Source: Candidatus Rifleibacteriota bacterium
Lineage (GTDB): Bacteria; Muiribacteriota; Ozemobacteria; Ozemobacterales; Ozemobacteraceae
Assembly: GCA_012517355.1 (NCBI GenBank)
Contig: JAAYVD010000023.1
Span: 62,001-126,000, forward strand
DNA: 64,000 nucleotides
Direction: 5' to 3'
Part shown: positions 37,883-47,090 of the stretch, in pieces
Numbering within the stretch: the stretch's first letter is position 1
Layout of the letters: each line of letters begins with the position of its first letter
Notes under the pieces: generated by a model
Seen by the model: the letters and a program-made list of their open reading frames with translations, nothing else
What the model was told of the DNA's origin: nothing
Databases searched by the model: none
Position numbers and translations under genes: made by a program

Positions 37883-40558
37883 GTGAAGGAGGGGTATATG
37901 ACCAGATTCCGGGTGGCTGTGATGCTTTGGCTCGTTTTCCTCTGCGGAACGGCATTCGCCTGTAGCCTGCCGGCCGAACCGTCCGCCGCCGTCGTTCCTG
38001 ACACCAGCGATCCAGATTACGCCAAGATCAAGTATGTCGAGGAAGGAGGCAGCTTCTACTTCCTCCTGCCCGAAAACACCAACGTCAAGCTGCGCATCGT
38101 CTGGGACCCCTACGACCACAACGGCGGCAACCTCCAGGACAAATACGACTGGGTCGCGCGCTCGGACAAGGGGAATGTTCCGGGTGACCCCTACGCACCG
38201 GTCACCCTGGGCCGCAAGTATTTCCCCTTGAGCGCCATGGCCGCGTTCTTCCAGGTCAGCGGCAACCGCAACTCGATCGTCGAGGCGTTCAACCGCTCGG
38301 TCGGCTCCCCGCCCAACAACACCTTCCAGTCCGACAGCGGCATGGGGCCTTCATTCATGCTGAGGAATTCCTTCGTCAAACCCGGCCAGGGCGGCAAGAT
38401 CACCATCTTCAACGACCAGCGGGCCCCGGGATATCCCGATGCGTCGCTGCTGTGCTCCCCTTCAGGTGACGAAGTGGATGTCGACGAATTGGATTCCACC
38501 CTCCCCAATGACGGCAGCGCATTTACCTCGAAAACCTCGGCTGCGGTCGAATTCTCCAGAAACGGCAAAGACTACCAGAGAATGGTCGAGTATTCCATTG
38601 GGAAGGCCGGCCTGTATCTCAGCGAGTTGAGCATCGCGCTGACCACCCTTCACAACGAAGACTACAAAGCCTACATCGTGGCCGGGGAACCCAACGTCTG
38701 GCAGGAGGATACCATCCCCATCATCCCTGAGAACTCGGAGGGCGGCGTCGGCAACAGCACCGGCGAGATCGAGATGACCTTCCACACCCCGAACGTCGGG
38801 GCTGCCGCCCCCACGAAACTCAAGGTGAACTGCCCGGCCGCCGGGTTTGAGGTCACCAACCTCTTCTGGTGCTGGGAGGAAAAGGTCACCACGAAAGTCG
38901 CCAGTGACACCGACAACGACGGGGACACCGACAGTTTCGTTGACGATCCCGCTGATCCCGTCTGTACCAATGCACAGCCGATCAAATGTAGTGTCGGCCT
39001 GAAGATCGTCATCACCAAGCCTGCCGCCTCCAACGGCTACACCGCCTTCAAGGTCTACGCCACCCAACCCCCCATCGCTTCCAAACTCACTCTCACCGAA
39101 CCCGACAAGGTGTACAAGGTGGCCGAAAACGGGGTCACCGTTCCCTTCTCCATGGACGTCTACGGTTCCGACCCCTTCGCCGACAAACCGGTCAGCGGCA
39201 TGACCGGGAAGGACGGCACGGTCATCAAGCACAACGTTGACGAAATGAAGAGTTCGGTCAAGTTCTTCATGTCCTACCCGGTCTACGATTTCAAGTCCAC
39301 CGGCGGCTTGGGCGTGAGCGATTTCTACGACGTGGCCAAGGTCAACCTGGGCCTGATGGACTTCGACAGCCGCACCACCCCGACCTGGAAGGGATCCTAC
39401 TACGAACCCAAGTGGGTCTGGCGGAAGGCCGACTCGGTTTCGATCACCTCCGCCAACTTCCAGAAGTTGACCGCCGACGGGTCGACCCTCTGGGGCGGCG
39501 GCAAGTGGACCATTGCCGGCAACGCCGTGTTCAACGTCCCCGGGCCCCAGCACTTCTCCACCGAGGGTGGAGGCAAATCCCTCGGATACGAAGCGCACGG
39601 GGCGGAATACCCCGCCGCCGACAAGCCGGATGCCGAAAAACTCTGGAAGGTCTGCGCGGTGGCGGCCGACACCTCCGGCCACAACTGCATGTACTACAGC
39701 GACATGGTGAGCGGAGCTGACGGCACCACCGCCCGTCCGTCCGCCGGCATGGAACTGGAAGACGGGGTCGTCGTGCCGGCTGACCCCGGAACCGTCATGA
39801 AGATTGCCTATGACCAGGAGCCGCCACTCGCCACCAAGATCCCCTCCGACATCCCTCATTCCGGCAGTGAGTACACCTGGCAGAAATACCAGACCCTCAA
39901 ATGCAACGACGACAACACCCCGCCCGAGATCCAGGTGATCGTCTTCGACACCCGCAACAACCGGTACCACATCTTCGGCACCAAGGCCGGCGGCGACGAC
40001 AAGCTCTCTTCGCCCGACTATGCAGCCTATCAGGCAGCCAACCCCTACAGCACCACGGACAACGGTGCCATCACCGGCGGGCTGTCCTTCACCAACTACG
40101 ACCAGACCCTCTACGACAAGTTCCTCAATGATCCCGCCGGCGGCCTCAGCACGGTGGGCGGATCCTGTCCCGCGGGCAGCGGGTTCGTCTGCCAGGCCAA
40201 CACCCGCCTCATCTTCTACATCCGCGCCTGGGACAACATGAACACCTTCAACGGCGCCAAGACCTTCGGCGTCCAGGAAGTCACCTACTCGGTCGCCGAC
40301 TTCTTCGCCACCGGGGCGGACACCCCTCCCAGCGGCGGCGGCACCTACGATCCCGTCGACCTGATGCAGAACCCGCCGGTGTGGCAGTTCCGCGCCCCGA
40401 ACGTCAACGGCGGCAGCCCGGAATCAGGCAAGGATTGCAGCCTGACCGTCACCGCCAAGGACTTCAACGGCGCCACCCGCACGCTCACCCTGAAGGTCTT
40501 CGTCCTGGCCCACGACCTGACCATCCGCTCTCTCGAGGAAAAGCGCAACCGGAACTGA
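37883..40558 (+). CDS. Large secreted protein with Ca2+-binding-like DxDxDG loop; possible pilus-associated adhesin
   Basis: Signal peptide (VAVMLWLVFLCGTAFAC); ASDTDNDGDTDSFVDD; last gene of pseudopilin operon. Confidence 0.7.
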   Translation: MKEGYMTRFRVAVMLWLVFLCGTAFACSLPAEPSAAVVPDTSDPDYAKIKYVEEGGSFYFLLPENTNVKLRIVWDPYDHNGGNLQDKYDWVARSDKGNVPGDPYAPVTLGRKYFPLSAMAAFFQVSGNRNSIVEAFNRSVGSPPNNTFQSDSGMGPSFMLRNSFVKPGQGGKITIFNDQRAPGYPDASLLCSPSGDEVDVDELDSTLPNDGSAFTSKTSAAVEFSRNGKDYQRMVEYSIGKAGLYLSELSIALTTLHNEDYKAYIVAGEPNVWQEDTIPIIPENSEGGVGNSTGEIEMTFHTPNVGAAAPTKLKVNCPAAGFEVTNLFWCWEEKVTTKVASDTDNDGDTDSFVDDPADPVCTNAQPIKCSVGLKIVITKPAASNGYTAFKVYATQPPIASKLTLTEPDKVYKVAENGVTVPFSMDVYGSDPFADKPVSGMTGKDGTVIKHNVDEMKSSVKFFMSYPVYDFKSTGGLGVSDFYDVAKVNLGLMDFDSRTTPTWKGSYYEPKWVWRKADSVSITSANFQKLTADGSTLWGGGKWTIAGNAVFNVPGPQHFSTEGGGKSLGYEAHGAEYPAADKPDAEKLWKVCAVAADTSGHNCMYYSDMVSGADGTTARPSAGMELEDGVVVPADPGTVMKIAYDQEPPLATKIPSDIPHSGSEYTWQKYQTLKCNDDNTPPEIQVIVFDTRNNRYHIFGTKAGGDDKLSSPDYAAYQAANPYSTTDNGAITGGLSFTNYDQTLYDKFLNDPAGGLSTVGGSCPAGSGFVCQANTRLIFYIRAWDNMNTFNGAKTFGVQEVTYSVADFFATGADTPPSGGGTYDPVDLMQNPPVWQFRAPNVNGGSPESGKDCSLTVTAKDFNGATRTLTLKVFVLAHDLTIRSLEEKRNRN

Positions 40559-40585
40559 TTCCAGGTTCCCCCCGAAGGTTCTCCT

Positions 40586-40617
40586 GAACCCTCTCCCCTC
40601 GTGGGGAGAGGGTTCTT
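40586..40617 (+). terminator. Strong hairpin, probable terminator
   Basis: GAACCCTCTCCCC-TCGT-GGGGAGAGGGTTC; weak U tract. Confidence 0.6.
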
Positions 40618-40876
40618 CGTCTGGGCTGAATCCCTGGCGAGCGCAAGGGGTCGAAGCAAGCGTCCGGCCTTTTCCGACCTCGGAGGCCGCTTGCCCTGGA
40701 GGCCTGAAGGGATCGCCTTGGCCGAGAAGGCGCCCTTTTCTTCTGAATGAAGTGCCCCCCCCACGTGGCGGCCGCCCGTGGTGGACGCGATGGGCGGGCG
40801 CCTGGATACCGTGCGGTCAAGGATGGTTCCGGTGGCAGAGAGGAGCCAGAGGGAAGACCGAACATCCAGGGAGGGG

Positions 40877-40950
40877 TTCTTTCGGAGCACCAAATCGGCG
40901 TTGCGCGCCGTCATCCATGGGGGCAAAGGGGCCCTTCCGGCGTGAAGTCG
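40877..40950 (+). repeat. 84-bp repeat family B, degenerate dispersed copy
   Basis: gcaccaaatcggcgttgcgcgccgtcatccatgggggcaaaggggcccttccggcg aligns with the 33.1-kb unit. Confidence 0.5.
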
Positions 40951-40997
40951 TGTGTCCGCCGGCTGGTCGAAAGGGGCGCGGAAGGCGATCCGGTGGA

Positions 40998-42449
40998 TCA
41001 GCCTCCGGTGATGGCCGTGAGGATGTCCTGGATGGCCTTCTTCAGCGGGCCGTCGGCCCCGGACAGCGATTCCGTCAGGACCGGGACCGCATCTTTGCCG
41101 TATCGCATGAGGGCATCCCGGGCATTGTATTCGACCAGCTTGTTCTCGTCCTTCAGGCACTTCACGATGGCGGGAACGGCCACCGGGGCATTGGAGCGGA
41201 TCTTCCCGAGACACAGCAGGCTCTGGATCTTCATCCCCGGCAGCTCGCTCTCAGTAACCTCCAGGACTGCCGGCACGGCGTCGGCCGCGCCCGGTCCGAT
41301 TTTTCCGAGGGCCTCGAGAGCGGTGGTGACCAGGGTCCGGTCGTCGTTCTGCAGGGCCTTGGACAGCCCCTCGAGGGCTTCGGGGGTGGCCACCCGGAAG
41401 GTGCCCAGCCGGTAGGCGGCGGCCGCCGCCACCCGCGGATCGGTATCCTTCACCTGGGCGACCGCCTCTTTGTACCGCGGGGTCCTGGTCACCTCGTCGG
41501 AAGGGGCGAAGGCCCGGGCCGAGGAGAGAGCGATCTCCGCTTCTTCGGCGGGGGAAACGGCGGGGCCTGCCACCCGGCTCGCCCCCGGGGCGACCTGGCC
41601 GCCGGAGGCAGGAGGGGGTGCCCCCTTGTCGAGGACGGCCGGGGCAGCGGCCTTGGCCCGGGCTTTCTCCTCTTCGAGGCGCTTCTTCAGTTCTTCGGCG
41701 CGGGCGGCGGCGGTGAGGGTCTCTTCGGTGGTCTGCTGGTGCCGGACGGTCTTCAGCCACTTCTCGGCGACCGCAGCCAGCTCGGGGGCCGGTTTGCCGG
41801 CCAGGAAGGTGGTCAGGCCCCGCTCGGCGGTCTCGCGCTCGCCGCGGAAGAAGCGGTAGATGGCTTGCCAGAGGGGGGCCGAGGGATCCTTGGAGAACTT
41901 GACCTTGGCGTCGTAGTGGGTGATGGCGGCATCGATCATCCCCTCGTCGTTGCCCCCGAGGTAGGCGATGTCGAGGTCGACACACTCGGTGAACACCTCG
42001 AAGGCCTGGTCGAAGTTGCCGTTCCCTTTCTCCTTCAGGGCCTTCCGGAACAGGGCCCGCGCCTTGTTCTGCGCCGGGGTCAGGGCGGGGTCGTCGGGGA
42101 TGGCGTCAGGATCGGTGCCCAATGAGGCCTGCAGGTTCTTGATCCGGTTGGCCAGGCCGGGGAAGGTGGGCTTCAGGCGCAGAGCCTGTTTGAAGGCTTC
42201 CAGGGCTTTCTGGGGCTGTTTGTCGAGTTCGTGGGCATAGCCCAGGGCGTAGTGGAACTGGGCATTGAGCGGCTGCTTCTTCAGTTCGGCCTCGAGCAGG
42301 GCGACGGCCTGGCCGGCCTGTTTCGCCTGCAGCAGGTCCTTCACCTTGACGAGAACGGGGTTCTGGCCGCCGTCCAGGGGGTCGGCGCGACCCGACAGCG
42401 GGGCCAGGGCGAGGAACAGACACACACCGAACGTCACGGTTTTCCGCAT
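40998..42449 (-). CDS. TPR + HEAT-repeat secreted protein
   Basis: Signal peptide; NAQFHYALGYAHELDKQPQKALEAFKQALRLKPTFPGLANRI; C-terminal HEAT units (NDDRTLVTTALEALGKIGPGAADAVPAVLE). Confidence 0.88.
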   Translation of the reverse strand: MRKTVTFGVCLFLALAPLSGRADPLDGGQNPVLVKVKDLLQAKQAGQAVALLEAELKKQPLNAQFHYALGYAHELDKQPQKALEAFKQALRLKPTFPGLANRIKNLQASLGTDPDAIPDDPALTPAQNKARALFRKALKEKGNGNFDQAFEVFTECVDLDIAYLGGNDEGMIDAAITHYDAKVKFSKDPSAPLWQAIYRFFRGERETAERGLTTFLAGKPAPELAAVAEKWLKTVRHQQTTEETLTAAARAEELKKRLEEEKARAKAAAPAVLDKGAPPPASGGQVAPGASRVAGPAVSPAEEAEIALSSARAFAPSDEVTRTPRYKEAVAQVKDTDPRVAAAAAYRLGTFRVATPEALEGLSKALQNDDRTLVTTALEALGKIGPGAADAVPAVLEVTESELPGMKIQSLLCLGKIRSNAPVAVPAIVKCLKDENKLVEYNARDALMRYGKDAVPVLTESLSGADGPLKKAIQDILTAITGG

Positions 42450-42451
42450 GA

Positions 42452-43474
42452 TCAGAGACCCTTCTCTTTCATGTATTCTTCCATGGTCTTGCCTTCCTTC
42501 TTGAGCTTTTCGTTCAGCTTTTCCTGGCCGGGAAGCTCGCCGCGCTTCTGTTTCTCGATGATGCTCGCCTTGATCTCTTCGAGCACGGACTCGCGCTCCT
42601 CTTCGGACGAAGCGTTCTCGAGCTTGGACCGGGCCTCGGAGATCATGTCGTCAATCTTCTTGCGGTCTTCTTCGTTGACCTTCTCGGTTCCGCTGCCCAT
42701 CAGTTCCTCGAGGTCTTTCTGGGAGAACTCGCCCGCCTCGATGGTGTCGAGGAGCTTCTCCTTGTTGGACCGGTTGAGGTAGTCGAACTTGTGGGTGATG
42801 ACGAACTCCTCGTTCGGGTCTTCCACGTAGTCGAGGGCCCGCATGTAGACTTCCGCGGCCTTGTCCTTCTTGTTGGCGATCTCGTACAGGAAGGCCAGCT
42901 GCAACATCGGCTGTTTCTGCCATTCCTGGCCCTGGAAGCACTTCTGGAGGGCCTCCTCGTAGATGTCGGTGGCGGTTTTCAGCTCGTCGTAGTTCTTGTA
43001 CCGGAGGGGCGGATTGAGGCGGAACGCCTGGTAGAGGGTGACCGCCAATTGGATCTTCTTCTTGCTGTCCTGATTTTTCAGGTAGAGGTCGAACTTCTTC
43101 TGACCTTCGTCGTTGAAGGCGTCCTGCAGGGTCTTGATCTTCTTCTTGAAGTTCTTCAGCTTGTCGTTGTATTCGGCGCCCTTCTCCGTGTTGGGGCGCG
43201 AACGACCCACGATCTCGAAGTTCTCGCGGGCGCCCAGGAAATCGCCCTTTTCCATGAGGATCTTGCCGAGGATGTAGCGGAACACCGCATTGTCGGGTTC
43301 CTTCTTCAGGGCCTCCACCAGGACTCCGACGGCCTTGTCCAGCTCCTTGGCCTTGTAGGCCGCCTCCGCCTGCCCATAGAGGGCCGCCGCCTCGGGATTG
43401 AGGCCGGCCGCCCAGAGCGTTCCCGCCAGGGCCGAGACTGCCACCACCAGGAGGAAACACCGAAGTTTGCTCAT
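42452..43474 (-). CDS. TPR-repeat secreted protein
   Basis: MSKLRCFLLVVAVSALAGTLWAA signal; AAALYGQAEAAYKAKELDKAVGVLVEALKKEPDNAVFRYILGKI; start corrected to 43474. Confidence 0.85.
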   Translation of the reverse strand: MSKLRCFLLVVAVSALAGTLWAAGLNPEAAALYGQAEAAYKAKELDKAVGVLVEALKKEPDNAVFRYILGKILMEKGDFLGARENFEIVGRSRPNTEKGAEYNDKLKNFKKKIKTLQDAFNDEGQKKFDLYLKNQDSKKKIQLAVTLYQAFRLNPPLRYKNYDELKTATDIYEEALQKCFQGQEWQKQPMLQLAFLYEIANKKDKAAEVYMRALDYVEDPNEEFVITHKFDYLNRSNKEKLLDTIEAGEFSQKDLEELMGSGTEKVNEEDRKKIDDMISEARSKLENASSEEERESVLEEIKASIIEKQKRGELPGQEKLNEKLKKEGKTMEEYMKEKGL

Positions 43475-43662
43475 ACCATTCCTCACAGAGGGAATTTCGC
43501 TTCCGCATTCTACCACACGGAGACAGGACTTTTCCAAGTTCTCTCCCCACTGGTAACGGACGTCATCCACCCCGGATTTTCCCGGGTTCTCCCCGGTCCG
43601 CGCCCAGCCCGAGGTCTCCGGCGACCTCGAGGGGCACGGATGCGCCTGGGAACCGAACCTGC

Positions 43663-43668
43663 TATAAT
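43663..43668 (+). promoter_or_regulatory. Extended -10 (TGC-TATAAT) upstream of phosphatase gene
   Basis: cctgctataatcc. Confidence 0.4.
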
Positions 43669-43790
43669 CCTGCGCAACTCCCAGCTCCTGTGCCATTCTC
43701 CCGAAAGGCTTTCCGCATGCCCGCTCCCCCGCCCGGCGACGGAACCCTGCCGCCCCGTTTCCTGACCGAACGGGGAAATGCCGCCGTCCG

Positions 43791-46700
43791 ATGAATACCC
43801 CTCCGGCGACCGGCACCATCCGGGGTCTTCCCGGGTGCCTCGCGGCCGTGGTGTTTTTTGCGGGGCTCCCGATCGCCCTGCTGTTGCTGGGTTGGCAGTT
43901 CCTGGCCACCCAGGAGTTCCAGCGGGTGACCCGCCAGCACCTCGCCCGCCTCGAACGGAACCTCTTCCGCCTGCACCGGGAAGGCACGGAAGCCTCGTTC
44001 ATCCAGAAGGAACTGAATTTCTTCTACGGTTTGCTGGGCGAGGAACGCCTGACCCCCGCCACCGCCCAGAAAGCCTATCTCCGGCTGAAGAAGTCCCGTC
44101 TCCCCTTCCTCACGCTGTACCTGTTCGACGCGAATGGCGACTTCATTCCCTGCCCGGGCGAAAACCGGAAATACAAAGCCATGATCCAGAAACTGTTCCT
44201 GGCCCTGGCGGAACCGGAAATGAAGGGTCAGAGCAAACTGCTGGCACGCTACCGGTCCCTGTTCACCTCATTCCTCGGGGACATCGAACCGTCGGACATC
44301 GTCTATGACAAATCCGCCCTCCTCAGGGTCCACCTGAACGGGAAACCGGGCTTCTTCTATTGGAACACCCTCTACCTCAACGCCGGCGGCCCCGAAACCG
44401 CCGCGGGCGAGAACCGCCACGGGGAGGCCGGAGCCGCTTTCCAGGGCGGAATCGTCGCCTTCTTCGAGGAAAAAGAGATTCCACCGCAACTGGCCATCAA
44501 GACCATGATCCGCGATTTCAACGGGGCGGCCGGCCCGGCCGAGACCTATGCCCTGCTCGACCTGTCCCGACCGGCCGGATCCTACTTCCCGAAGGCCGCC
44601 CGCCAACGGTCGGGCGAGACCCTCGGGCAGCTCCTGCGCGAGACCCGCTGGATGAAGCGCCAGTTCGCCCGCGAACGGATCGACTCGGACCGGGTGCTGG
44701 CCATGTTCCCCTTCGAGACCGGGAAGGTGCTCGTCGGCCTGCAGCGGATGGCCCCGACCGGGAAGGGTCATGTCCGCTGGCTGGTCTGGGGGACGGCCCT
44801 CCTCGTCCTCCTCCTGGTGGGGTCCTGGAGCAACCGCCTGTTCCTGGCGGAAAACCCCGTCTACACTTCGATCAAGAAGAAGCTGGTCGTCCTTTTCCTG
44901 TATGCGACGGCCATTCCGGTCACCTCCTTCCTCCTGTTGGGCTCCCAGTATGCCATGGAAGAGCGCCAGGTCATGATCCAGGAACGGTTCGCCCAGCTCG
45001 GCTCCCTGATCGAGAACATCGACGAAAATTTCAACTCAGCCATGCAGTCCCTGCACGCTCTGTTCATGAGGTTCAGCCGCCTTCCTGCCGTCGCCCGCCT
45101 CGATCAGGACCGGCTGAAGAAGCTCGGCCTCCGGATGCGTGAGCAGAATCTCGTGTCGCAGGTCTTCCTGGTGGACCAGCGGGGCCGGTTCAAGTTCGAT
45201 CTGGGCCTGGAAAAGGGCCGCGACCTCATCGCCAAGTTCATCCCCACCATGGCCCGCAAGCTTTTCTCCAGCCGGTTCGGCAGTGCCACGGACGACCTGG
45301 GGGCCCGCATGTCCGACGTGATGATGGAATCCCTCACCGACAGCTTCGCCGAGCTCGTGACCCGTGATGGAGGCGGCAAATCGGCCTTCGCCCGGTTGTT
45401 CGAGCAGACCGACCAGCTCCACGAGTTCTGGTTCGGCCGCGGGTGCTACTTCATCTTCACTTCCTTCGTCCCCGAGGTGGGACAGAAGCACCCCAACGTC
45501 CTGATCCTGATGGAAAATGCCCAGGTCCTGGCCAGGAAGTATCTCAAAGCGGTCGTCCAGCAGAACCTGCGGGCGCGCGAGGAGGAGAAACCTGTGCGCC
45601 TGGCGATGATGTCGCGACGCCGCGACTACTCCCCCTACCCCGCCGGCTTTTCCAAGTATCCCTTCGGGAAGGAGCTCTACGACAAGGTTCTGACCACCGA
45701 GACCCAGCACACCAGCATCGAGGAGGTGGGAGGCGCCCCCTACCTGGTGGTGGCTTCGCCTCTCAAGAAGCTTCCCGACTTCCTGCTGTTCGCCATGTAT
45801 CCCAAGTCGAGGATCGACGAGGTCATCGACCGGCTGACCTGGCGGATCGCCCTCATTTCGGCGATCAGCGGCCTGTTCGCCTTCCTCATCGGGGTGCTCC
45901 TGGCCCAGAGCTTCCTGTGGCCGATCACCAGCCTGTCGCAAGGCATCGCCGCCATCGAGCGCCGCGATTTCGTCTACCGGATCCCGCCCCTGGCCGCCGA
46001 CGAGTTCGGCGATTTGGGGGCCACCTTCAACCGGGTGATCTCGAGCCTCGAGGAACTGGCCGTCGGCAAGGTGGTCCAGGAGACCCTGTTCCCATCCGGA
46101 CCCCTCCGTCTCGGGGAATTCGAGATCACGGGGTTTTCGCAGGCGGTGAGCGATCTCGGGGGGGACTACTTCGACTACTTCGCCGTCGACGACCGGTATG
46201 CCGTCGTCCTCATCGGCGACGTGACCGGCCACGGGGTGCCCGCCGCCCTGCTGATGGCCATGGCCAAGAGCGCGGTGAAGATCCGGCCCGGCAGCGAGGC
46301 CATCCGGCCGGTGGCCACCCTGGACGCGATCAATGCCCACCTGTTCGAGACGATCAAGCGCAAGCGGTTGATGACCATGGTCTACGGAGTCCTCGACACC
46401 CGGGAGGCACGGTTCGTCTTCGCCAACGCCGGCCACACCTTCCCTTACGCCTTCCAGGCCGGCCCGGGCACCGTGACCATGCTGGACTGCCCCGCGTTCC
46501 CTCTCGGGGCGCGAAAAAAGGGGAATTTCGAGGAAAGCCGGTTCGGGTTCGGCCCGGGCGACGCCATCGTCCTCTACACGGATGGCCTGGTGGAGACGCC
46601 GGCCACCGACGGGCGGCCGCTCGGGTATGAACGGTTCCAGCGCGTGTTGCAGGACGCCTGCCGGCGCGAGCCCACCGCGGGTGCGCTCATGGAGGCCATC

Positions 46701-46793
46701 CTGCGGGATTTCCGTGCCATCACGGGGGGAAGGCCGTGCGAAGACGACCTCACCCTGATCGTCCTGCAACGCGGAAAGTCGGCCAGCGCCTGA
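43791..46793 (+). CDS. Membrane sensor PP2C/SpoIIE-type phosphatase with HAMP
   Basis: TM segments, HAMP-like region, GDYFDYFAVDDRYAVVLIGDVTGHGVPAALLMAMAKSAVK ... YTDGLVE. Confidence 0.92.
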   Translation: MNTPPATGTIRGLPGCLAAVVFFAGLPIALLLLGWQFLATQEFQRVTRQHLARLERNLFRLHREGTEASFIQKELNFFYGLLGEERLTPATAQKAYLRLKKSRLPFLTLYLFDANGDFIPCPGENRKYKAMIQKLFLALAEPEMKGQSKLLARYRSLFTSFLGDIEPSDIVYDKSALLRVHLNGKPGFFYWNTLYLNAGGPETAAGENRHGEAGAAFQGGIVAFFEEKEIPPQLAIKTMIRDFNGAAGPAETYALLDLSRPAGSYFPKAARQRSGETLGQLLRETRWMKRQFARERIDSDRVLAMFPFETGKVLVGLQRMAPTGKGHVRWLVWGTALLVLLLVGSWSNRLFLAENPVYTSIKKKLVVLFLYATAIPVTSFLLLGSQYAMEERQVMIQERFAQLGSLIENIDENFNSAMQSLHALFMRFSRLPAVARLDQDRLKKLGLRMREQNLVSQVFLVDQRGRFKFDLGLEKGRDLIAKFIPTMARKLFSSRFGSATDDLGARMSDVMMESLTDSFAELVTRDGGGKSAFARLFEQTDQLHEFWFGRGCYFIFTSFVPEVGQKHPNVLILMENAQVLARKYLKAVVQQNLRAREEEKPVRLAMMSRRRDYSPYPAGFSKYPFGKELYDKVLTTETQHTSIEEVGGAPYLVVASPLKKLPDFLLFAMYPKSRIDEVIDRLTWRIALISAISGLFAFLIGVLLAQSFLWPITSLSQGIAAIERRDFVYRIPPLAADEFGDLGATFNRVISSLEELAVGKVVQETLFPSGPLRLGEFEITGFSQAVSDLGGDYFDYFAVDDRYAVVLIGDVTGHGVPAALLMAMAKSAVKIRPGSEAIRPVATLDAINAHLFETIKRKRLMTMVYGVLDTREARFVFANAGHTFPYAFQAGPGTVTMLDCPAFPLGARKKGNFEESRFGFGPGDAIVLYTDGLVETPATDGRPLGYERFQRVLQDACRREPTAGALMEAILRDFRAITGGRPCEDDLTLIVLQRGKSASA

Positions 46794-47032
46794 GCAATCC
46801 GGGCCGGGGCTTTCCCGTTTGGGAGAAGGGCTCCGGCCAGGTGATTCCAGCCGTTTTCGTCCCTTCCAGCGTGTTGGCCGGAGAAACGCCGGGAACGAAC
46901 GGTCCGGCAGTGACCAGGCCGTCGTTGTTGATCTGTGTTTATCGGTGGGTGCCTGTATGTTTCTGCGGTTCGATCGGCTTCTCGTCGGTCACCCTGCGGA
47001 AGTCCCGGTTTTCGCCGCCGGCCGAAACCTGT

Positions 47033-47061
47033 TTGACATTCGATCAATCATTTGGTACCAT
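47033..47061 (+). promoter_or_regulatory. Sigma70-type promoter for dnaG-rpoD
   Basis: TTGACA-N17-TACCAT. Confidence 0.75.
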
Positions 47062-47090
47062 CAAAAGTTCCAACCTGATCGGGGACGGGT

